Shown in pieces: positions 40,969 through 45,657 of a stretch of 45,657 nucleotides of DNA. The notes beneath the pieces are model-generated. The model worked only from the letters and a program-made list of their open reading frames with translations, was not told the origin of the DNA and made no database searches. Made by a program: the position numbers and the translations under genes. Source of the stretch: Clostridia bacterium (lineage in GTDB: Bacteria > Bacillota > Clostridia > Christensenellales > CAG-138). Where the stretch lies: positions 1 to 45,657 of the forward strand of contig JAFRRO010000011.1 of assembly GCA_017428025.1 (NCBI GenBank). Direction: 5' to 3'. Every line of letters starts with the position of its first letter. Position 1 is the first letter of the stretch.

Positions 40969-41943
40969 ATGGAAACAAACACACTTGAACCGATGGAACT
41001 GCCCGATCGCAGACGCGCGCGCCGCGCCGCGTCGCTCTGCGCGTTCGCAACGGTCATGACGCACGTCATCGCTTATGCAATGACGATTGCCGCATCGTTT
41101 CTGCTGCGCGACAGCACGCTTTCGGAGCAGGCGGCGAACAACCTGAACCTGATCTTCAACACGGTCGTCAACGACCTGATCGCGATGCCGCTCTGCTGGC
41201 TCATCTTCCTACGCCGCCTTCCGAGAAACGAAGCGCTTTCACCCGACGCGCCGGATCGTACGCCGCTGCGGTTCGGCACGCTGCTGTTCTTCTTCCCGTG
41301 CGTCTACGCGCTCGCGGCTGCCGGTTCGATGACGGGACAGCTGATCGGATTGCTGATCGGCAAAGGTCTCACCAACATTGCGGCGGACGTGATCCTTTCG
41401 GTCAATCCGTGGGTGACGCTGCTGTGCGCATCGATCGTTGCGCCGGTCGCGGAGGAGCTGTTCTTCCGCAAGGCGCTGATCGACCGGCTTTCGCAGTTCC
41501 ATCCGATGGACGCGATCCTGCTGTCTGCGCTGCTGTTCGGGCTCGTGCACAGCAATCTCACACAGTTTCTGTATGCGTTCCCGATCGGCGTGCTGTTCGG
41601 GATTATCTACTGGCGCACCAAGAACATCGGCTATACGATCCTGCTGCACGTGTTCATGAACACGGTCGGCGGTGTGGCGCCGCAGATCATGACGATGTTC
41701 ACGCAGGGAGAGGGAGAAGGTCTCGCGGCGATGTTCGGCGCGCTCGTTTCGATGCTGTTTACGTCGCTCATGCTGGGGCTTGTCGTCGTCGGCATCGTGT
41801 TTTTGATCCGCTACCGCAAGCGCTTCCTGCCGATCGAATCGCCGCTGCCGCGGTGCCGCAAGCCGTTTTACCTGAACGCCGGCTGGTTCGTCGCCTGCAC
41901 GGTCTTCGTCGGAATGTTCCTCGCGGTCGAACTGCTCAAATAA
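40969..41943 (+). CDS. CPBP-family intramembrane protease
   Basis: A 324-residue polytopic protein. The Abi motifs are APVAEELFFRKAL (EExxxR), FGLVHSNLTQF and LLHVFMN. About eight helices. It starts four bases after the previous stop with no clear ribosome binding site, so coupling is likely. Family members cut membrane proteins or aid immunity to bacteriocins; here a role is unknown. The micropeptide genes lie on the other strand beyond a terminator. Confidence 0.9.
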   Translation: METNTLEPMELPDRRRARRAASLCAFATVMTHVIAYAMTIAASFLLRDSTLSEQAANNLNLIFNTVVNDLIAMPLCWLIFLRRLPRNEALSPDAPDRTPLRFGTLLFFFPCVYALAAAGSMTGQLIGLLIGKGLTNIAADVILSVNPWVTLLCASIVAPVAEELFFRKALIDRLSQFHPMDAILLSALLFGLVHSNLTQFLYAFPIGVLFGIIYWRTKNIGYTILLHVFMNTVGGVAPQIMTMFTQGEGEGLAAMFGALVSMLFTSLMLGLVVVGIVFLIRYRKRFLPIESPLPRCRKPFYLNAGWFVACTVFVGMFLAVELLK

Positions 41944-41950
41944 ACAACAA

Positions 41951-41990
41951 GGGGCTGTTAAGTCTCCCGATTGGGTTTCTTAACAGCCCC
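41951..41990. terminator. Shared terminator of the protease gene and micropeptide operon
   Basis: GGGGCTGTTAAG (41951-41962) pairs perfectly with CTTAACAGCCCC (41979-41990). It ends both converging transcripts, though the T-runs are weak. Confidence 0.75.
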
Positions 41991-41998
41991 ATTTGCAT

Positions 41999-42148
41999 TC
42001 ATTTCCGTTTCTTTTTTCGCAGCAGCACAATCAACACGACGGAGACCGCGGCGACGAGCGCGACAATCCAGAGGATCAACAGAAGATCATGCGTCATAAG
42101 ATACCGGAACTCTTCGGCGGGCGTGACGGGGTCGGCAAGGATCCGCAT
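41999..42148 (-). CDS. Single-pass micropeptide 5 (49 residues)
   Basis: A 49-residue protein starting with MRILADPVTP, an acidic stretch, one hydrophobic helix (about 21-43) and a basic end RKKKRK. GGAGGAAATAAGC gives a strong ribosome binding site two bases past the previous gene's stop. It is one of five paralogs in a row; the N-terminal RILxD...P motif is shared. The C-terminal charges predict the N-terminus outside. No signal peptide. Function unknown. Confidence 0.75.
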   Translation of the reverse strand: MRILADPVTPAEEFRYLMTHDLLLILWIVALVAAVSVVLIVLLRKKKRK

Positions 42149-42150
42149 GC

Positions 42151-42315
42151 TTATTTCCTCCGGTTTCTCTTTTTCAGCAGTACAATCAACACGACGGTGA
42201 CCGCAACGACGGCGGCGGCGACGCAGAGGATCAGCGCAAGATGCTCCTCGAAAAAGCTGCGTTCGACGAGGTCCGGCGACAGGATTTCATCCGGCAAAAT
42301 CCGATACATGGTCAT
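42151..42315 (-). CDS. Single-pass micropeptide 4 (54 residues)
   Basis: A 54-residue protein: MTMYRILPDEILSP, then acidic residues, helix at about 26-47, tail KKRNRRK. Its ATG overlaps the stop of micropeptide 3 (ATGA), with AAAGGAAAGAA upstream inside that gene. A paralog of its neighbours. Confidence 0.75.
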   Translation of the reverse strand: MTMYRILPDEILSPDLVERSFFEEHLALILCVAAAVVAVTVVLIVLLKKRNRRK

Positions 42316-42470
42316 TTCTTTCCTTTCTTCTTTTTCAACACGATGACAAGCACGACGGCGGCCGCCGCGACGAGCGCGACGATGCCGAGGATCAGAAAGG
42401 GATGCCGCTGTGCGCTTTCAAGCACCTGCAGTTCCGGCGGAAGCGCCGCATCCGCAAGAATCCGGATCAT
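42312..42470 (-). CDS. Single-pass micropeptide 3 (52 residues)
   Basis: A 52-residue protein: MIRILADAALPPE, helix at about 25-45, tail KKKKGKK. ATGA overlap with micropeptide 2 and AAGGGGG inside it as binding site. The motif RILADxxLPP is nearly the same as in micropeptides 5 and 1. Confidence 0.75.
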   Translation of the reverse strand: MIRILADAALPPELQVLESAQRHPFLILGIVALVAAAAVVLVIVLKKKKGKK

Positions 42471-42625
42471 TTCTCAGCCCCCTTTTTCTTCTTCCGTACC
42501 AGAAATACGATCAACAAAACGGTTCCCGCGATCACGGCGCTGACGACGGCAAGGATCGCCAGGAGCGCGAGCAGCGAGAAAGCAGCCCCTACGGGACTGA
42601 TCATGTCTCCGAGAACAGGGATCAT
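42467..42625 (-). CDS. Single-pass micropeptide 2 (52 residues)
   Basis: A 52-residue protein: MIPVLGDMISP, a long hydrophobic stretch (about 14-43), tail RKKKKGAEK. AAGGAGG is upstream of the ATG. The most diverged copy, lacking the Arg of the RILxD motif but keeping the Asp and Pro. Confidence 0.75.
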   Translation of the reverse strand: MIPVLGDMISPVGAAFSLLALLAILAVVSAVIAGTVLLIVFLVRKKKKGAEK

Positions 42626-42649
42626 CGGTTTTCCTCCTTTTTGAGCCGG

Positions 42650-42817
42650 TTATTTCCGTTTCTTTCTCCGGACCAGCACCACGGTCAGCACGACCGCGGC
42701 AGCAGCGACGAGCGCTGCGGCGCAGAGAATCAGAATCAGCTTCGTCGGATCGGTCGCCTCCGGTCTGATCGGCTGCTTGCCCGGCGGCAGCACCAGGTCA
42801 CTCCAAATACGGATCAT
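42650..42817 (-). CDS. Single-pass micropeptide 1 (55 residues)
   Basis: A 55-residue protein: MIRIWSDLVLPP, a spacer with PIRPEATDP, helix at about 27-49, tail RRKKRK. GGAGGTATCGCAA precedes the ATG, 12 bases after the stop of the small polytopic protein gene. First of the five paralogs. Confidence 0.75.
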   Translation of the reverse strand: MIRIWSDLVLPPGKQPIRPEATDPTKLILILCAAALVAAAAVVLTVVLVRRKKRK

Positions 42818-42829
42818 TTGCGATACCTC

Positions 42830-43165
42830 CTAATACAACAGATTCAGCAGCAGCCCCGCTCCGAACGAAGCGGCGTTGCAGACAAGCGAAACGAGGAACG
42901 GACGCTTTGCGCCGGTCGCATACCGGTAGACGATCCATTCCGCAACCACTGCGGCACTCTCCAGCGCGGCGAGCACCGCGACCGTCGGCAGCTTCGTAAA
43001 GACGGTCGCCGCCGCGTACAGCACGTTCACCGCGGGGTTCGTCATGACGTTTGCCAGCACGACGAAAAGAAGATCCCGTCCCTTGACGCCGCACAGCCGC
43101 GCGACCGGCAGTTCGATCGCCTCGGTCAAAAGCAGCGCGCATAACAGCGAAAGCACATACTTCAT
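42830..43165 (-). CDS. Small polytopic membrane protein
   Basis: A 111-residue protein with about four helices: near 2-18, 28-53, 58-80 and 88-110. TEAIELPVARL and LANVMTNPAVNVLY are the most notable motifs; I have no family name. The ATG at 43165 overlaps the MFS stop (ATGA); an in-frame TTG at 43177 is less likely. It lies between the MFS gene and the micropeptide array. Confidence 0.8.
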   Translation of the reverse strand: MKYVLSLLCALLLTEAIELPVARLCGVKGRDLLFVVLANVMTNPAVNVLYAAATVFTKLPTVAVLAALESAAVVAEWIVYRYATGAKRPFLVSLVCNAASFGAGLLLNLLY

Positions 43166-44196
43166 CGCGTTTTCCAAAGCCCCGGCAGCAGCAGCGCCAG
43201 CGACACGAGCACGAGCGCGCCGTACAGCAGCGGCGAGCCTGCGGGGACCAGATTGAGCATGTACGGCACGACGCCGACGAACAGCGCAAAGGTCAACAGC
43301 CCGAACGCGCCGCCCTTCGCGCCCTTCCAGAGCTTCGCCGACGCAAACAGCGTCAGCGGCATCGTCATGTTAAAGAGAAACAGCGCGCAGAGCGCCATCA
43401 CCGGATGCAGCGGGAAGAACAGAAAGACCGCGCAGAGCCCGAGCGAGACGATCGCCGTCGGGACCGGACGGAACCGGTCGGCAAGCAGACCGCCCGCCGC
43501 CTTGCCGAGCGCAAGGCACAGCACGGGGATCAGTCCCGAAAGCACCGGAGGCAGTCCGGTCAAAAGACTGCCGGTCGCAAACGCGCCGGTCGTGCCCATA
43601 AACGCGCGCAGCACGACGACGAGAAACAGCAGCGCAAGCGCGGCGGCGCCGCCCTTCGGCAGCTCGAACGACAGCTCCGCATTGCCGGAGCCGGTTTTGA
43701 ACGTGCGTCTGCCGAGATACAGCAGCGCGGCGGCGAGCAGCAGCAGGACGGTGCAGAGCGTTGCCGTGCAGTAGCGGAAGAATCCGGCGTAGAACGTACC
43801 GAGATACAGCCCGATCGCGCCGGGCGAAACAAACACGCCGAGCGGTCCCGCCTTCTTTTGCGAGCCGTTCAGCACCTCGATGCCGCCGCCGACATGGAAC
43901 GCGCCGTTGCCGAGCCCCGCGACGATCACGGCGAGCAGCGGCACGCCGCGCAGCAAAAAGCCCGCGGCGACGAGCACGCAGCCGAGCGCGGCAAACGGCA
44001 GATTGCGGTCAAGCCGATCCGCAAGAATGCCCATCGGCAGCTGGCAGAGAAACGCGCACGCGTTGTACAGCACCATGCCGAGCCACAGATGCGCGTCGGG
44101 AAGCGTCGAGAAAAACAGCGCGGCGCAGGCCATGTCCACGATCGCGTGGGCAAGGGAGAGCAGAGCCGTTTTGCCGATAAACGCCCGATTTCGCAT
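43162..44196 (-). CDS. MFS transporter
   Basis: A 344-residue major facilitator protein, shorter than usual (about 400), with about 11 helices. The inter-helix motif is MGILADRLDRN; LRGVPLLAVIVAGLGNGAFHVGGG and LGKAAGGLLADRFRPVP (repeat of the motif in the second half) are seen. GGAAAGGAGG lies before the ATG. First gene of the MFS-micropeptide operon. Substrate unknown. Confidence 0.88.
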   Translation of the reverse strand: MRNRAFIGKTALLSLAHAIVDMACAALFFSTLPDAHLWLGMVLYNACAFLCQLPMGILADRLDRNLPFAALGCVLVAAGFLLRGVPLLAVIVAGLGNGAFHVGGGIEVLNGSQKKAGPLGVFVSPGAIGLYLGTFYAGFFRYCTATLCTVLLLLAAALLYLGRRTFKTGSGNAELSFELPKGGAAALALLFLVVVLRAFMGTTGAFATGSLLTGLPPVLSGLIPVLCLALGKAAGGLLADRFRPVPTAIVSLGLCAVFLFFPLHPVMALCALFLFNMTMPLTLFASAKLWKGAKGGAFGLLTFALFVGVVPYMLNLVPAGSPLLYGALVLVSLALLLPGLWKTR

Positions 44197-44233
44197 GGTG
44201 CCTCCTTTCCGAAGCGGAACGCCGTTTGCGCAT

Positions 44234-44250
44234 CTACATATAATATGTAG
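44234..44250. promoter_or_regulatory. Palindromic operator in the MFS leader
   Basis: CTACATATAATATGTAG, a perfect 8+1+8 palindrome, 38 bases before the MFS ATG and 30 bases past the -10 box. It may bind a MarR/PadR/GntR-type repressor; no regulator gene is nearby. Confidence 0.6.
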
Positions 44251-44279
44251 AAACACGCGAAAACCGGTTTCCGTATTTC

Positions 44280-44308
44280 ATTATAACATACGGCGGAAAA
44301 AAGCACAA
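44280..44308 (-). promoter_or_regulatory. Promoter of the MFS-micropeptide operon
   Basis: TTGTGC (44303-44308), 17 bases ending TGT, TATAAT (44280-44285) on minus. Confidence 0.65.
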
Positions 44309-44477
44309 GGGACGCCGCAATCCGGCCGGACGGGCGCATGCGTGTCTGAAACGGGTAATAGAATGGAACAGAGGGACGCCCGAAGCGGCAAGACGCGCCG
44401 CATCTGCACGTCAGACCGTTCTGCCGGGGACAAAAAACGGATTGTTATGCTTATAATTGCGAAAATTGAGAAAAATC
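44309..44477. other. Gene-free stretch between divergent operons
   Basis: No open reading frame with a ribosome binding site is seen here, and no RNA gene is recognised. A lone TATAAT at about 44451 is the only promoter-like site. Confidence 0.5.
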
Positions 44478-44507
44478 TGTGAAAAAATAACCATTTCAGT
44501 TTTCACA
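44478..44507. promoter_or_regulatory. Inverted repeat upstream of the binding-protein promoter
   Basis: TGTGAAAA (44478-44485) and TTTTCACA (44500-44507), 14 bases apart, end five bases before the -35 box. Likely a regulator site or UP-like element. Confidence 0.5.
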
Positions 44508-44512
44508 AAAGA

Positions 44513-44541
44513 TTGACAATGGTCGAATGATGCCTTATAAT
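44513..44541 (+). promoter_or_regulatory. Consensus promoter of the binding-protein gene
   Basis: TTGACA (44513-44518), 17 bases, TATAAT (44536-44541), perfect. TGTGT-6-ACACA (44549-44564) lies over the start of transcription and may be an operator. Confidence 0.92.
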
Positions 44542-44587
44542 AATCGTGTGTGTTAGTATACACAAATACAAAGGAGGAACAAAATCA

Positions 44588-45657
44588 ATGCAAAACATGA
44601 AGAAGATCCTTGCTGCTTTGTTGGCACTGCTCATGGTTGTCGCAATGATTGCCTGCACCGGCAACACCGACAAGCCTGAAGCACAGGATACGCCGAAGCC
44701 CGCAGAAGCGACCAAGGCGCCCGAGCAGGGCAACAATCAGCCGGAGAATACGGATCAGCCTGCTCCCGAAGAGCCGGAAGAATTCACCTATCATCTCTCC
44801 ATGGCAGCGAGCCCCATCAACTGGAACCCGCATGCGTGGGAGATGAACAATGAAAGCACCCTCATGTCCTACATCGAAATGCCGCTCGTTGATGTCTCCA
44901 TCGCGGAAGACGGCGTCAACTTCGAGTGGGTATTCGAAGGTGCAACCGGCATCGAGGATGTCACCGCGACCTATCCGGATCGTGAGAAGTGGCTCACGCC
45001 CGACGCGGACGGCAATCTCCCGACCGAGAAGCTGATCTACAAGATCTCCCTGAACCCGGATGCGAAGTGGGCAGACGGCACGCCGATCAACGCGGACACC
45101 TACATCTACTCCATGCAGCAGATGCTGGATCCGACGATGAAGAACTATCGTGCGAACAGCTACTTCGAGGGCGACACCGCGATCAAGAACTCCAAGCTTT
45201 ATTACAACAACGATAAAGCAGGTCAGCCGATGTTCGGTCAATTCCTCAACGTCGAAGGCGCAGAAGAAATGTACTTCTCGGTGGATGAGATCCCGTACTT
45301 CCTTGGTGACGGTTCTATCTCCGAGTACTATGGCGCGGGCTATTCCAGCTATTGGACCTATCCCGAAGGCCATGAGAAGGCAGGCCAGAGCATCTATGAC
45401 GAGATGAAGGCATACATCGAAGCGCATGATGCAGAGGATGGCTTTGAAGACGGCTTTGTGAAGGTCGAAGTTGGCGATGATCTGTACAACATGATCCTCG
45501 CAAGCACCCTGAACTTCAGCGGCAACGATGAGAGCAACGTTCCGGAATGGATGTTCGCAATCACCGGCACGTTTGCTGCGACTCCGTGGGAAGACGTCGG
45601 TCTCATCAAGGGCGACGATTACACCCTCTACTATGTCAACGAGACGCCGGTTTCCGA
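44588..45657 (+). CDS. Peptide-type ABC substrate-binding lipoprotein (partial)
   Basis: The first 356 residues of a family-5 (Dpp/Opp-type) substrate-binding protein, cut by the window edge. The signal ends MIAC with the lipidated Cys at residue 23, then a Pro/Glu/Gln/Asn linker to about 65. The core begins YHLSMAASPINWNPHAWE; KWADGTPINADTYIYSMQQML is the family hallmark. AAGGAGG lies eight bases before the ATG. Codon choice differs from its neighbours (more GAA, GCA, GAT), typical of a highly expressed gene. Oligopeptide or nickel uptake is usual for the family; the remaining genes lie outside. Confidence 0.93.
   Translation, partial: MQNMKKILAALLALLMVVAMIACTGNTDKPEAQDTPKPAEATKAPEQGNNQPENTDQPAPEEPEEFTYHLSMAASPINWNPHAWEMNNESTLMSYIEMPLVDVSIAEDGVNFEWVFEGATGIEDVTATYPDREKWLTPDADGNLPTEKLIYKISLNPDAKWADGTPINADTYIYSMQQMLDPTMKNYRANSYFEGDTAIKNSKLYYNNDKAGQPMFGQFLNVEGAEEMYFSVDEIPYFLGDGSISEYYGAGYSSYWTYPEGHEKAGQSIYDEMKAYIEAHDAEDGFEDGFVKVEVGDDLYNMILASTLNFSGNDESNVPEWMFAITGTFAATPWEDVGLIKGDDYTLYYVNETPVS

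Noticed and set aside
42830..43177. TTG start at 43177 for the small polytopic protein
   Set aside because: ATG at 43165 overlaps the MFS stop as ATGA and gives a better coupled start.

Overview
The window looks like a chromosomal stretch from a GC-rich, low-redundancy Firmicute of the class Clostridia, possibly near the Christensenellales (the order is a guess from style, not proof). The reasons are spmA/spmB, strong AAGGAGG-type ribosome binding sites, Thr-Pro-Glu-Pro linker tracts in many lipoproteins and secreted proteins, a four-cysteine L28, and no outer-membrane genes. I see no phage, insertion sequence, CRISPR array, tRNA or rRNA. Gene order is typical of core chromosome with accessory islands.

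Layout. 1-4.8 kb: a PatB-like aminotransferase with a zinc-ribbon membrane protein, a lipoprotein amidase, and a three-gene redox operon (free-Met sulfoxide reductase, YczE-like membrane protein, flavodoxin). 4.9-10.2 kb: a divergent pair of large exported proteins (a PIG-L-like plus phosphodiester-glycosidase fusion, and a PIG-L deacetylase) and a lipoprotein. 10.3-15.9 kb: oligoendopeptidase F, a mini HTH protein, and a run of small cytosolic enzymes (two P-loop kinases, XRE membrane regulator, GNAT, Nudix, ABM). 16-19.7 kb: a partner-switching locus with separate STAS and ATPase-like genes divergent from a single STAS-kinase-ATPase fusion, followed by a PHP phosphoesterase. 19.8-25.1 kb: an ABC export operon with two membrane-fusion adaptors, preceded by what reads as a SAM (S-box superfamily) riboswitch with a strong terminator. 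25.2-28.2 kb: DUF2007-like gene, HerA-like ATPase, spmB and spmA. 28.3-41.9 kb: mostly core genes (class B PBP, murG, HEAT-methyltransferase, metG, tatD, VanW protein, trmL, rpmB, TrmH-family methyltransferase, ATPase-CYTH, CPBP protease). 42-44.2 kb: an operon of an MFS transporter, a small polytopic protein and five paralogous single-pass micropeptides of 49-55 residues. The right edge cuts a peptide-type ABC substrate-binding lipoprotein with a perfect consensus promoter.

The best candidates for something undescribed are the MFS-micropeptide array (41999-44196), the SAM-type riboswitch in front of a MacAB-like exporter, and the one-chain partner-switching protein. A recurring promoter style (TGG or TGC directly before a TATAAT-like box, often TTGCNN upstream) is seen across the window. 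In three envelope genes the -10 box sits only 6-8 nt from the ATG, which suggests leaderless mRNAs. All functions are inferred by reading; no database search was run.
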